The notes beneath the pieces were generated by a model. The model was not told where the DNA came from, did not search any database, and was given only the letters and a program-made list of their open reading frames with translations. DNA of 19,240 nucleotides from RGIG9060 sp045645985 (GTDB taxonomy: Bacteria; Spirochaetota; Spirochaetia; Treponematales; Treponemataceae): assembly GCA_045645985.1 (NCBI GenBank), contig JAZRJV010000015.1, positions 1 through 19,240 on the forward strand. Direction: 5' to 3'. This document shows, in pieces, positions 6,545-15,030 of this stretch (position 1 is the stretch's first letter; the number at the start of each line of letters is the position of its first letter). A program made the position numbers and the translations under genes.

Positions 6545-7888
6545 ATGCAATCATTAAAAATAGAAAATATAAAAAAAAGATATACAAAAAAAAATGTTCT
6601 CAATGATGTTAGTTTAGAATTTACAACTGGTTCCATTTTCGCAATACTCGGTGAAAATGGAGCTGGGAAATCTACACTTGTGTCTATACTTTCTGGAAAC
6701 AAAAAAGCAACAGAAGGTCAGATTATTATTAACGAAAAAATTTTTGAAAAAGGTTTTAATTCAGTAAAGCAAGCAAATGAATACAAAATTAGAATCACAC
6801 ATCAGCATCCCACAATAAACGATGTACTTACAGTTTATGAATATTGCTTAATTTCAAATTCCAGAAAAAATATTAAAGAAAAAATAAAAAAAATTTTTGA
6901 ACAGTGGAATTTTTATATTGATATAAATAAAAAAGGTAGACACTTAAACGCTTCAGAAAAATTTTATACAGAATTATTATCAGCTTTAATTTCAAATCCA
7001 AACTTTTTAATTCTTGATGAACCGACAGTTTTTTTAACTTTAAAGCAACGACAAAATTTATATGAAGCAATTAAAAAAAATTCCAACTTAAAAGAAAATA
7101 AATTATGTGTAATTTTGATAACTCATAACATTGATGAAGCAAAAGAATTATGTGATAAAATTATTTATTTAAAAAAAGGGAACATCACAAATAATTTTAA
7201 TTTTGAAAATCATATAACTTTGGAAATTGAAAAAAACAAAAATCAAAATTTCAAAATTTTTAAAATTGAAAATTTAAATTGTGATTCAAAATACTTACCA
7301 CATCTATTTAACATAAATTTATTTATAAATAAAAATTCTATTACAACAATAATTGGAAAGCGTGAAGATGGAATTGAAACTTTAGAAGAAATAATTTGCG
7401 GTATAAAAGAAATTAAATTTTCAGGAAAAGTTTTTATTCACAACAACGGATTTGAAAAAAAAATTAATTCATACAAATTAAGAAAACTTCCTGTCGGAAT
7501 AATTCCATCTAACAGAATTACACGAGGAGCAAACCAAGAATTAACAATAGAAGAATTTTTATTTCCGTTTAGTAAAGAAGATACATTTTCAATTATTAAA
7601 AATGCAAATATAAATTGTAAGTATACTGACAAAATAAAAATTTTATCTGGAGGAATGTTACAAAGATTAATTTTAGAACGCGAACTTTTTTTGCATTCCG
7701 AAATTTTATTTTTATTTGAACCCGACCAAGGACTTGATTCACTTGCAAGATATAATTTATCAAAAAAATTACTTGAAGCAAATTCAAAAGGAACAACGAT
7801 AATAATTTTTACATCCTCTGGAGAAAATGAATTGTTAAAAATTTCTGATTCTATTTATAAATTAGAAGGGGGAAAAATTTCAAAATGA
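6545..7888 (+). CDS. ABC transporter ATP-binding protein, two fused and asymmetric ATPase domains
   Basis: The 447-residue protein energises the BMP-type importer and has the duplicated RbsA/NupO-like layout. Domain 1 has an intact Walker A 'GENGAGKST' (36-44), Walker B 'LILDEP' (155-160) and switch His in 'LITHN' (H194), but its signature is 'LNASE' (134-138) instead of LSGGQ. Domain 2 is the reverse: its Walker A position reads 'GKREDGIET' (271-279) without the GKS/T core and the H-loop reads 'FTSS', while the signature 'LSGGMLQR' (368-375) is perfect. In an antiparallel dimer this leaves one composite site with Walker A from domain 1 and signature from domain 2. The pattern is known in the family but pronounced here. 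The gene starts six bases after the binding-protein stop without a clear ribosome site and overlaps the first permease by four bases (ATGA). Confidence 0.9.
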   Translation: MQSLKIENIKKRYTKKNVLNDVSLEFTTGSIFAILGENGAGKSTLVSILSGNKKATEGQIIINEKIFEKGFNSVKQANEYKIRITHQHPTINDVLTVYEYCLISNSRKNIKEKIKKIFEQWNFYIDINKKGRHLNASEKFYTELLSALISNPNFLILDEPTVFLTLKQRQNLYEAIKKNSNLKENKLCVILITHNIDEAKELCDKIIYLKKGNITNNFNFENHITLEIEKNKNQNFKIFKIENLNCDSKYLPHLFNINLFINKNSITTIIGKREDGIETLEEIICGIKEIKFSGKVFIHNNGFEKKINSYKLRKLPVGIIPSNRITRGANQELTIEEFLFPFSKEDTFSIIKNANINCKYTDKIKILSGGMLQRLILERELFLHSEILFLFEPDQGLDSLARYNLSKKLLEANSKGTTIIIFTSSGENELLKISDSIYKLEGGKISK

Positions 7889-8880
7889 AAAATATTTACA
7901 AAGCATTCATAGTAAGTTTTTTAAGTTCCTTTGTTATCGTTTTTTTTCAATCAAAAAACATTGATAATTTTTTTCAATTTTTTTCTATGCCATTATCCTC
8001 AACATATTTTATTGGAATGATGTTAGATAAATTTTCTTTATTGCTAATTTCTTGCGTTGGATGTTTCATTGCATTAACAACAAAAAATATAAACCTCGGT
8101 GGACAAGGACAAATTTATCTTGGAGGATTTATCACTGCATTGATTTTAGCAAATGTTCCACAAGCAAAAATTTTAACTCCAGTTTTTTTTGTACTCACTT
8201 TTATTTTAGTTTTTTTAGTTGGAGCAATAATTTGTTTTATCAGTTCATATTTAAAACAAAAAAAAGGAATAAATGAATTACTAACAACATTTATTATTTC
8301 ATCTTTCATAATTCAAATTTTAGATTTTTTAATTTCAAATCCATTAAAAGATAAATCAACAAATCTTTTAGCAATGAAAAACATTTTAAAAGAATTTAGA
8401 TTTATTCATTTAAATAATTTTGGTACAGTCAACTTTACTTTTTTTATTTCTATAATTTTTGCAATACTTTGCTTTTTATTTTTTGCAAAAACTATTTTAG
8501 GAAAAAAAATTTTATTAACAGGCAAAGCTTATGAATTTTCAAAATTCAGAGGATACAATGTTAATGCCTACAATTATTTTACATTGATGATTTCTGGCGG
8601 ACTAAATTCACTTTGCGGATTTTTTACAGTAATCGGAACTTACTATACTTGCATTCAAGGATTTTATAGCGGAATCGGTTGGAACGCTTTAACAGCCGCT
8701 TTGATTTGTTCAGTAAATGCAAAACTTTTAATTCCAGCGTGTTTAATCTTAGCATATTTTTTTACAGCCACCGATTGCGCAATGATAACAAATTCAATTT
8801 CTTCTGGAACACCAGAAATCATTCAAGGAATTTTATTATTATCAACTGCAATTCCATATTTTAAAAAGGAAAAATTATAA
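7885..8880 (+). CDS. ABC transporter permease 1 of the BMP-family operon
   Basis: This 331-residue inner-membrane protein belongs to the branched-chain-type permease family (BPD_transp_2) that pairs with BMP binding proteins. It has about eight to ten hydrophobic segments. 'TTKNINLGGQGQIYLGGF' (near 65-82) is the conserved cytoplasmic coupling region, which reads NIGAEGQ in relatives. 'KLLIPACLILAYFFTATDCAMI' and 'PEIIQGILLLSTAIPYF' near the C-terminus match YufP/NupP-like permeases, which usually end in a related 'iQGiill' segment. It overlaps the ATPase gene by four bases and the second permease by one (TAATG), so translation is almost surely coupled. It should form a heterodimer with the downstream permease. 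Confidence 0.9.
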   Translation: MKNIYKAFIVSFLSSFVIVFFQSKNIDNFFQFFSMPLSSTYFIGMMLDKFSLLLISCVGCFIALTTKNINLGGQGQIYLGGFITALILANVPQAKILTPVFFVLTFILVFLVGAIICFISSYLKQKKGINELLTTFIISSFIIQILDFLISNPLKDKSTNLLAMKNILKEFRFIHLNNFGTVNFTFFISIIFAILCFLFFAKTILGKKILLTGKAYEFSKFRGYNVNAYNYFTLMISGGLNSLCGFFTVIGTYYTCIQGFYSGIGWNALTAALICSVNAKLLIPACLILAYFFTATDCAMITNSISSGTPEIIQGILLLSTAIPYFKKEKL

Positions 8881-9740
8881 TGACATTTTTTGATTCATTT
8901 ATTGAAATATTGATAATATCAACTCCGCTTTTATTGATTTCTTTAGGAACTTTATTTTCTGAACTCTGCGGAATCCTAGCAGTTTTTTGTGACGGAATGA
9001 TTAACCTTTGCGCATTTTTATTTTTTACATTCGCTTACTTTACAGAAAATATTTTTGCATCGATTTTAATTTCAATTTTAATTTGTTGTTTGTTTATTTT
9101 TTTAATTTCAATTTTAACTGAAAAAACAAAAGCAAATCCATTTTTAATTGGACTTGCAATAAATTTATTTACATCAGGCTTTATTCAAATTTTTTCTAAA
9201 ACAATTTTTGATACACAAGGCGTTTTAGTTTTACCAGAAATTTTAACTCCAGCAATTCAAATCAATTCAAGAATTTACGGAACAATATTTGCCTACGGAA
9301 TTTCAATTTTAATTTTTGTTTTTCTAAAATACACACGAACAGGAATTTGTTTTAGAATCACAGGTACAAGTAAAAAACTTTTAATTGAACAAGGAAAAAA
9401 TCCTACAGTTTTCAAATTTTTATCTTGGCAAGTTGCAACTATTTTTTCATCCATCGCGGGAATAATTTTAGTTTTGAGAATTTCATCTTTTGTTCCAAAC
9501 ATAAGTTCAGGACGAGGTTGGCTTGGATTAGCAGCAGTTCTTGCAGGGCAAAAAAAAATACTAGGAATCGTAATTTCAATCCTAGCATTTTCTACATTCG
9601 AATTTCTTGCAACAACTTTGCAAGGAAGCATCGGATTTATTCCACCATCAATAATGATTACACTTCCCTACATTGTCGCAATCATTGCATTTTTGCTACT
9701 TCCTAGTAGTTTGTCTGTTCACGAACAAAATAACCTTTAG
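8880..9740 (+). CDS. ABC transporter permease 2 of the BMP-family operon
   Basis: This is the second membrane subunit (286 residues; YufQ/NupQ-like), with about eight hydrophobic segments. Family features are 'PLLLISLGTLFSELCGILAVFCDGMINL' at the N-terminus (relatives read ...G.l.sErsGv.NigiEG) and 'SSGRGWLGLAAVLAGQKKILG' at about residues 208-228, close to the usual 'RGwialAavifG'. The protein ends at 'PYIVAIIAFLLLPSS' plus a short polar tail. The glutamate of the NiGiEG-like segment is not obvious here, a modest departure. The gene overlaps the convergent rubrerythrin gene by 38 bases at its 3' end, so the operon has no terminator of its own between them. Confidence 0.88.
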   Translation: MTFFDSFIEILIISTPLLLISLGTLFSELCGILAVFCDGMINLCAFLFFTFAYFTENIFASILISILICCLFIFLISILTEKTKANPFLIGLAINLFTSGFIQIFSKTIFDTQGVLVLPEILTPAIQINSRIYGTIFAYGISILIFVFLKYTRTGICFRITGTSKKLLIEQGKNPTVFKFLSWQVATIFSSIAGIILVLRISSFVPNISSGRGWLGLAAVLAGQKKILGIVISILAFSTFEFLATTLQGSIGFIPPSIMITLPYIVAIIAFLLLPSSLSVHEQNNL

Positions 9741-10245
9741 GATGATTACAAATTGGACAAACTTCTGGAGCACTTTCCCCAAAGTGAATGTGTCCACAGT
9801 TTGAACAAACCCAAGCAACTTCACCTTTTTCATTGAAAACTTCATTATTCTTAATTCTTTCAAGAAGTTTTCTATAGCGTTCTTCGTGAGTTTTTTCGAT
9901 TTTTGCAACACCTTCAAAAAGAGCAGCGATTTTGTCAAATCCTTCTTCTTTTGCAGTTTTTGCAAATTCAGCATACATTTCTGTCCATTCGTAGTTTTCA
10001 CCAGCAGCAGCATCTTCAAGGTTTTTCATTGTATCTGAAATATCCCCATCGTGAAGAAGTTTGAACCAGATTTTTGCGTGTTCTTTTTCGTTTCCAGCTG
10101 TTTCTTCAAAGAAAGCTGCGATTTGATTAAAACCTGCTTTTTTTGCAGCAGATGCATAGTAACTATATTTGTTTCTTGCTTGACTTTCACCTGCAAAAGC
10201 AGTCCATAAGTTTTGTTCTGTTTTAGAACCTTTTAATTCAGCCAT
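9703..10245 (-). CDS. rbr: Rubrerythrin
   Basis: Rubrerythrin reduces hydrogen peroxide in the cytoplasm of anaerobes and microaerophiles, using electrons passed to its rubredoxin centre. The 180-residue protein has a ferritin-like diiron domain with E20, ExxH at 53-56 ('EKEH'), a glutamate around 86-94 and a second ExxH at 117-120 ('EKTH'). A C-terminal rubredoxin-like domain follows with two CxxC pairs (C147/C150 and C163/C166). The length is typical. The ATG at 10245 has a strong AGGAGA ribosome site five bases upstream. The coding end overlaps the convergent permease gene by 38 bases. The best upstream promoter lies beyond a terminator-like hairpin, so expression could be attenuated. The gene points to oxidative-stress defence in an anaerobe without catalase in view. 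Confidence 0.96.
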   Translation of the reverse strand: MAELKGSKTEQNLWTAFAGESQARNKYSYYASAAKKAGFNQIAAFFEETAGNEKEHAKIWFKLLHDGDISDTMKNLEDAAAGENYEWTEMYAEFAKTAKEEGFDKIAALFEGVAKIEKTHEERYRKLLERIKNNEVFNEKGEVAWVCSNCGHIHFGESAPEVCPICNHPKGYFVREQTNY

Positions 10246-10271
10246 AATTTCTCCTATAAAAACTTTGTCCT

Positions 10272-10306
10272 AAAAAAAAGTTCGATACTTTAAGCATCGA
10301 ACTTTT
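10272..10306 (-). terminator. Rho-independent terminator downstream of lysS
   Basis: AAAAGTTCGAT (10276-10286) and ATCGAACTTTT (10296-10306) form a perfect 11-bp stem with a nine-base loop. On the minus strand the stem is followed by a run of eight T. It lies 50 bases after the lysS stop and 26 bases before the rubrerythrin start, so it may also sit in the rubrerythrin leader. Confidence 0.85.
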
Positions 10307-10321
10307 CATTTTCTAATTTAA

Positions 10322-10350
10322 ATTATAAATCTATTTACGAAAATCTACAA
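10322..10350 (-). promoter_or_regulatory. Candidate rubrerythrin promoter upstream of a terminator hairpin
   Basis: On the minus strand TTGTAG (10350-10345), 17 bases, then a perfect TATAAT (10327-10322). Transcripts would start near 10315 and run through the hairpin at 10306-10272 before reaching the gene. No good promoter is visible between the hairpin and the ATG. Confidence 0.4.
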
Positions 10351-10356
10351 GAAAAA

Positions 10357-11985
10357 TTAACAGTAAACCTTAAAGATTTTTTCTAATCTTTCTTTTCCGA
10401 TAATTTTCATAAAGTTTGCAAGGCGAGGACCTTGGTCTTTACTGATTAGGATTTGATATGTTGCATTGAATAATGCTTTTGGTTCAATTCCAGCTTCAGT
10501 TGCAACGCCATAAACTGCTTCAGATAAAGGCTTTTCTTCAAGTTCATCCATTTTTGGAAGAATTTCAGAATAAATTCTCTTGATACATTCAAGTTCTTTT
10601 TCGCCAACTTCTGCTTTTGTAAAATCTTCTGAGTCAGGATTATTGAGAGCAAATCTAAAATCTTCAGGAGCACATTCTGTAATCCAGTACCAAGCACATT
10701 TACAGCGAGTTCTAAAGCGTTCGATTTGGTCTTCTTTTATATCTTTTTGAGAAGCAACAACTGCATCTATATCACCTGAATTTGTTTGCAATAAGTTACA
10801 AAGATGTCTAAATGGAATTTGATATGCCATTGAAGAAGGCATTTTTTCTTCAACTTGGCTAAGTTCATAAATACGATATTCTTTTGCAAAAACATCATCA
10901 TTTTTAGCTTTATCAACACCCCAAGCGATTCGTTCTGTTTTGTCGTAATCTTCGTAAGTTTTGATAACATCAAGGTCAAAACTGATAGAAAATTCTGTGT
11001 TAGGACGAGTTCCTGCAAAAAGATAACGCACAATTTCTGGTGGATAAACATTCAAAACATCTGGTAAAGAAATAACTTTTCCCTTTGATGATGACATTTT
11101 TCCAGGAGTTCCTTTAATTCCGATAAAGTCGTATCTAAATGTTACAGGAGCTGGCCAGTTGTAAATTTCATCTGCAACAAGACGAGCTGTATCAAATGAA
11201 CCACCTTGACTGTGATGGTCTTTTCCTGCTGGTTCAAATAAAGTTTTTTCAAATTGCCATCTCATAGGCCAGTCAACACGCCAACCTAATTTAATTTCTT
11301 TTGAAGTTCGTAAATCAGCTTTTTCTTCGTGCCCACAACTTGTACAGCGATAAGTTAATCCATATTCACCATCGTAACTTACCATTTCTGTTGTGTCTTT
11401 GTTACATTTGCAACAGAATGCAGCAGTTGGCCAATATTCTTCGTCAGCAGGAATTTTGTGTTCATCATCACGATAACGATTCAAACAATCTTTGATTCGT
11501 TCACGATTTTGCAAAGCAATTTTCATTCCTTCTGCATACATATTTTTTCTGTAGCGTTCAGCTTGATACAAATATTCTGGATGAATACCAACTCTTGGTA
11601 ACTGAACTTCAACATCAACTTCATGGTGACGAGCATAAGAAGAATCACGACCTGTTGTATCAGGTACCATTGTAATTGGAAAACGAAGATGATTTTCCAA
11701 CACATCTTGGTCTGGCATATTTACAGGAACTTTTCTAAAAACATCATAATCGTCCCAAGAATAGATAAATCGAACATTCTTTCCACGACTTCTTAAAGAG
11801 CGAACAACTAAGTCAACAGAGATAATTTCTCTAAAGTTACCAATGTGTACAGTTCCAGAAGGTGTAATTCCAGAAGCACAAGTATAAAGGTCTAAATCCC
11901 CTCGTTCACGGATAATTTTTTCAGCAGTTTGGTCTGCCCAGTGAACTAATTTTTGATTGTTATTTGACATATTTTCATTACTCAT
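10357..11985 (-). CDS. lysS: Class I lysyl-tRNA synthetase
   Basis: This enzyme charges tRNA-Lys with lysine using a Rossmann-type class I catalytic domain; most bacteria use an unrelated class II enzyme, whereas spirochaetes and many archaea use this one. Counting from the ATG at 11985 (542 residues), 'SGTVHIGNFRE' holds the HIGH-type motif (47-50) and 'KMSSSKG' (296-302) the KMSKS loop. CxxC pairs at 191/194 and 214/217 form a zinc-binding insert. 'HWADQTAEKII' near the N-terminus is family-typical. An in-frame TTG at 12003 lies between the promoter and the ATG and is unlikely; another ATG at 11970 is possible. There is no Shine-Dalgarno, and the -10 box ends nine bases before 11985, suggesting a very short or absent leader. 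A strong terminator follows. Confidence 0.95.
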   Translation of the reverse strand: MSNENMSNNNQKLVHWADQTAEKIIRERGDLDLYTCASGITPSGTVHIGNFREIISVDLVVRSLRSRGKNVRFIYSWDDYDVFRKVPVNMPDQDVLENHLRFPITMVPDTTGRDSSYARHHEVDVEVQLPRVGIHPEYLYQAERYRKNMYAEGMKIALQNRERIKDCLNRYRDDEHKIPADEEYWPTAAFCCKCNKDTTEMVSYDGEYGLTYRCTSCGHEEKADLRTSKEIKLGWRVDWPMRWQFEKTLFEPAGKDHHSQGGSFDTARLVADEIYNWPAPVTFRYDFIGIKGTPGKMSSSKGKVISLPDVLNVYPPEIVRYLFAGTRPNTEFSISFDLDVIKTYEDYDKTERIAWGVDKAKNDDVFAKEYRIYELSQVEEKMPSSMAYQIPFRHLCNLLQTNSGDIDAVVASQKDIKEDQIERFRTRCKCAWYWITECAPEDFRFALNNPDSEDFTKAEVGEKELECIKRIYSEILPKMDELEEKPLSEAVYGVATEAGIEPKALFNATYQILISKDQGPRLANFMKIIGKERLEKIFKVYC

Positions 11986-11994
11986 AATAGTAAA

Positions 11995-12023
11995 ATTGTA
12001 CAAAAAAAAGCATATTTATTCAA
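11995..12023 (-). promoter_or_regulatory. Promoter of lysS
   Basis: On the minus strand TTGAAT (12023-12018), 17 bases, then TACAAT (12000-11995). The -35 box lies inside the last codons of the oxidoreductase gene. The predicted start point is within a few bases of the ATG at 11985. Confidence 0.6.
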
Positions 12024-13059
12024 TTAGTGTTTTAATTTCTTCTAAAATTTGTAATGTTTCAATTCCAGTTTCAAGTGTAGATTTTAAATCTGATTTTCCG
12101 TCTAAAAAATCCACAGCATTTTGCATCATATTGGCAAAATAAAGCGTTTTTTTAGGAAATTTGATTTTTTGCTTGGTCAAAGAATAAAATCCTGAATAAA
12201 GTTTTGATTCTTTTCGCAAATATATCTTTGCAAATCCATTGCCAATATAAATTCTACCTTCTGTACCAACAATATCAACTTCAAAACCAAAAAATTTACT
12301 TCTTCCAGAAAAATTGAAACTTACATCTTTGCAAAAATCATTTTGAAAATTGACACGCAAATTTCTAACAGCATCTTTTTCATCTTTGAAAATACTTACC
12401 AATTTAGGATTTGATAATAAATTTTCTGTAGAAGAATCTTTTTGGGCAAAAGAAAGCAAATACAACACAATATCAACAAGGTGAGTTCCATCATGAAGTA
12501 AACTGTAAAAACCTGTTTGTTCATCTTCCTTTCGATAAACTCTAAGCCCCGAAAATAATCTTGCATCAATAAACTGAAGTTCACCAATTTTAGAAATCCA
12601 TTCACTTGCAATTTTGTAATCAAGAGCAAATCTTCTTTCATGATTTACCAAAACAGGAACATTATTTTTCTTTGCACAAATTTTGATTTTTTCAGCTTCT
12701 GTTGTATTCAAAGCAACTGGTTTTTCAAGAATTACAAGGGAAGGTTTTGATTCTATTGCAGAAATTGCACAATCAAGATGAGAATCCTCATTTACAGCAA
12801 CAACAATAATATCAGGATTTACAGATTTATCCAAAAACAAATCTTTTGTGCTAGAATAAACTTTTGCTTTGGGATTATATTTTTTCCATAAAGCAAGATT
12901 TTCAGAATTTGAATCACAGCCCCAAAGAAGTTCTAATCGAGGATTTTTATTTACTGCAAAAGTATGAGAAGCAGGTTGTTCCCGTTTTTTATCAAAACCT
13001 AGAGTAAAACCAATTCTTCCTGTACCGATAATTGCAACTTTGTATTTTTTACTATTCAT
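12016..13059 (-). CDS. Gfo/Idh/MocA-family NAD(P)-dependent oxidoreductase
   Basis: The ATG at 13059 is chosen because GGGGAG lies four bases upstream; an in-frame start 60 bases earlier would lie inside a terminator region. The 347-residue product has an N-terminal Rossmann fold ('VAIIGTGRIG', 8-17) and 'ILEKPVAL' (110-117) with the catalytic-type Lys of the EKP motif. The substrate-domain signature is 'HDGTHLVDIVLYL' (189-201), where His-Asp residues usually take part in catalysis. Family members oxidise or epimerise sugars, inositols and sugar acids; the substrate here is not evident. It lies downstream of the amylase gene but is separated by a terminator. A TACAAT box at 13089-13084 with a poor -35 may drive it. 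It runs up to the lysS promoter. Confidence 0.88.
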   Translation of the reverse strand: MNSKKYKVAIIGTGRIGFTLGFDKKREQPASHTFAVNKNPRLELLWGCDSNSENLALWKKYNPKAKVYSSTKDLFLDKSVNPDIIVVAVNEDSHLDCAISAIESKPSLVILEKPVALNTTEAEKIKICAKKNNVPVLVNHERRFALDYKIASEWISKIGELQFIDARLFSGLRVYRKEDEQTGFYSLLHDGTHLVDIVLYLLSFAQKDSSTENLLSNPKLVSIFKDEKDAVRNLRVNFQNDFCKDVSFNFSGRSKFFGFEVDIVGTEGRIYIGNGFAKIYLRKESKLYSGFYSLTKQKIKFPKKTLYFANMMQNAVDFLDGKSDLKSTLETGIETLQILEEIKTLIE

Positions 13060-13090
13060 AAAACTCCCCATAAGATAAATTTTATTGTAT

Positions 13091-13129
13091 AAAAAAATAG
13101 TTGCAAAACACAAAAGCATCTTGCAACTA
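13091..13129 (-). terminator. Rho-independent terminator of the amylase gene
   Basis: TAGTTGCAA (13098-13106) and TTGCAACTA (13121-13129) form a perfect nine-bp stem with a 14-base loop, followed on the minus strand by a run of seven T. It lies about 20 bases beyond the amylase stop. Confidence 0.8.
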
Positions 13130-13149
13130 CTCTTTCAATTAAAGACTAA

Positions 13150-14976
13150 TTATTTTACTTCTTCAAGCAAGATAAGACCTTGATCACCTGCATTAAAAGT
13201 AACTTTTCCGCCTTTTACAACAGCAGTATCGCCAGTATAAGCATTTCTTACAGTTGTGTTGTTTTTGAAATACCCTTTTACAGAAAGTTCTACATCACCT
13301 TTTTGATAAACAGCGATAATTACAGTATCTTCACCAACTGAACCAGTGTAAGTTCTTGCAAAAATATTTTCATCAATTTTTACTTGCTGACCAGCACCAA
13401 CTGCAGGATGAGCATTTCTAAACTTACCAAGTTTTTTCCAGTGCTTATTTAAATCATTATCAATAGCATCCCAGTTCATATCACCACGAGTCATCATATC
13501 CAAATCTCTGTCTAAGGTATATGCTTTTTCACGAGCAGTTTCATCTCCATAGAAAATTTGAACTCCACCTGGTAAAAGAACAAGCATTGTTGCAGCATTG
13601 TACAAGTTAGATGGACGATGCAAACCTGTATCGTGACTAGAGAAATATGTTAAAACATTGTTTGTATTTTCAGGTGAATTTATTTTATCAGCATATTGTT
13701 GCCAGTGAATTACCTTTGGAGTAGTTCCTGTACTTCCGGATTTTCCATTAAATTGGAAGTTAATCATTGAATCAAATCCACCTTTGCTAAAATAAGGTGA
13801 ATTTAACATCAAAGTTAAACCAAAAGCTTCGCCTGTTGTCCAGAACTTTTCGTCCCATTTTTTTGCAGGACTATTTGGAGAACGAGTTTCATCGGCACGC
13901 CATTCTTCCAAAGCTTTCAAACAAGCAACTTTCAAATCTCCCCATCTATCAACTTCAACATGTTTTGCAGTATCACAACGGAATCCATCAATACCAAATT
14001 CTCGTACCCAAGCAGAAAGCCACATAATGATATAATCAGCAGGGGCACCTAAGTTATCATCACGATACTGTGCAGCGGCAGGAACTATCCAAGGACCAAA
14101 ACCAGTTTCGGCAGTTTCTTTTTTCCATTTATTTTTCAAGAAAACAGGAATTTCTACAGGAGTTGTTCGTTCTGTTACAACATCAGGAAGACCTGCTAAA
14201 CAAGACCAGAAATTTCCACCACGCTCTTTTTCACAACCAAACTTTCCATCAAAAGCACGAACCCAAGGTCCCCACCAATCAGCCCATTTTTCAGAATTGT
14301 AATCTGTAATTTCGTGATTATAGTTCCAAGTTCCAGTTGCAGGATTTTTTTCAAGCCAACCATGTCCTGGATTTTTTCCATCTTTGAAATCACCAAATCC
14401 ATATTCAACCATATCTTCTACAGCGTTGTATCCAGTATGATTCATTACAACATCCATAACAATTCGGATACCTTTTTCGTGAGCTTTATCAACAAAAGTT
14501 CTAAATTCTTCAACTGTACCCATATTTTTATCCATACAAGTCCAGTCTAAAGGATAATATCCATGGAAAGGATAATGAGGGAAGGCATCTGCAACACCAG
14601 AAACCCAACCATGAATCTGCTCATAAGGTGCAGTTATCCATATTGCATTTACACCCAAATCTTCAAGATAATCTAATTTTTCTGTAAGTCCTTTTATATC
14701 CCCACCATGAAAAGTTGCGTTTTCATGACCTTTTGCATTCTTTACGCGATAATAACTGTTATTGTTAGATGGATCGCCATCATAAAATCTGTCAGTTAAA
14801 ACGAAGTAAACAAGAGCATTATCCCAAGTAAAATTATCTACTTTGGCAGGTTCAGAAGCACTAGCAACTGATGAAGGAACTGATTTACAGCCAACAAAAC
14901 TTGTAAAAGCAAGAGCAATTACAAAAACAAATAAAAGTGCAACAGAAAGTTGCTTTCTAAAAAAATTATTCATCAT
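13150..14976 (-). CDS. Secreted GH13 alpha-amylase lipoprotein (MalS-like)
   Basis: This 608-residue glycoside hydrolase should cleave alpha-1,4-glucans (starch, maltodextrins) outside the inner membrane. The signal peptide ends in a lipobox-like 'TSFVGC' (C30). The GH13 signature regions are all present: I 'DVVMNH' (175-180), II 'GFRCDTAKH' (331-339; nucleophile D335), III 'TTGEAFG' (acid/base E383) and IV 'FSSHDT' (H448/D449). 'DGFRCDTAKHVE' and the 'W...WGPWVRAF' insert resemble periplasmic MalS (GH13 subfamily 19) more than cytoplasmic amylases. A small beta domain ends the protein. Its ATG (14976; another ATG follows directly) has no Shine-Dalgarno; TAAAAT ends six bases upstream and overlaps a palindrome. 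A terminator follows. No maltose transporter or regulator gene is adjacent. Confidence 0.92.
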   Translation of the reverse strand: MMNNFFRKQLSVALLFVFVIALAFTSFVGCKSVPSSVASASEPAKVDNFTWDNALVYFVLTDRFYDGDPSNNNSYYRVKNAKGHENATFHGGDIKGLTEKLDYLEDLGVNAIWITAPYEQIHGWVSGVADAFPHYPFHGYYPLDWTCMDKNMGTVEEFRTFVDKAHEKGIRIVMDVVMNHTGYNAVEDMVEYGFGDFKDGKNPGHGWLEKNPATGTWNYNHEITDYNSEKWADWWGPWVRAFDGKFGCEKERGGNFWSCLAGLPDVVTERTTPVEIPVFLKNKWKKETAETGFGPWIVPAAAQYRDDNLGAPADYIIMWLSAWVREFGIDGFRCDTAKHVEVDRWGDLKVACLKALEEWRADETRSPNSPAKKWDEKFWTTGEAFGLTLMLNSPYFSKGGFDSMINFQFNGKSGSTGTTPKVIHWQQYADKINSPENTNNVLTYFSSHDTGLHRPSNLYNAATMLVLLPGGVQIFYGDETAREKAYTLDRDLDMMTRGDMNWDAIDNDLNKHWKKLGKFRNAHPAVGAGQQVKIDENIFARTYTGSVGEDTVIIAVYQKGDVELSVKGYFKNNTTVRNAYTGDTAVVKGGKVTFNAGDQGLILLEEVK

Positions 14977-14982
14977 AGTTAT

Positions 14983-15011
14983 ATTTTACAGCGTAAAATT
15001 AGAATTGTATA
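14983..15011 (-). promoter_or_regulatory. Amylase promoter with overlapping palindromic operator candidate
   Basis: On the minus strand TATACA (15011-15006), 17 bases, then TAAAAT (14988-14983), six bases before the ATG. The -10 box lies within the perfect palindrome ATTTTAC-N3-GTAAAAT (14983-14999), well placed for a repressor. Confidence 0.45.
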
Positions 15012-15030
15012 GAAAAACTTTTCTACACAA
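15005..15030. repeat. Long inverted repeat at the toxin gene stop codon
   Basis: Arms of 12 bases (TTGTATAGAAAA, 15005-15016; TTTTCTACACAA, 15019-15030) match at 11 positions around a two-base centre. The repeat contains the PIN-toxin stop codon and the -35 region of the amylase promoter. It could be a weak terminator for the toxin operon or a protein-binding site; no T tract follows. Confidence 0.5.

Noticed and set aside
9696..10019. Second minus-strand frame inside rubrerythrin
   Set aside because: Out-of-frame shadow of rubrerythrin, Lys/Leu-rich translation without motifs.
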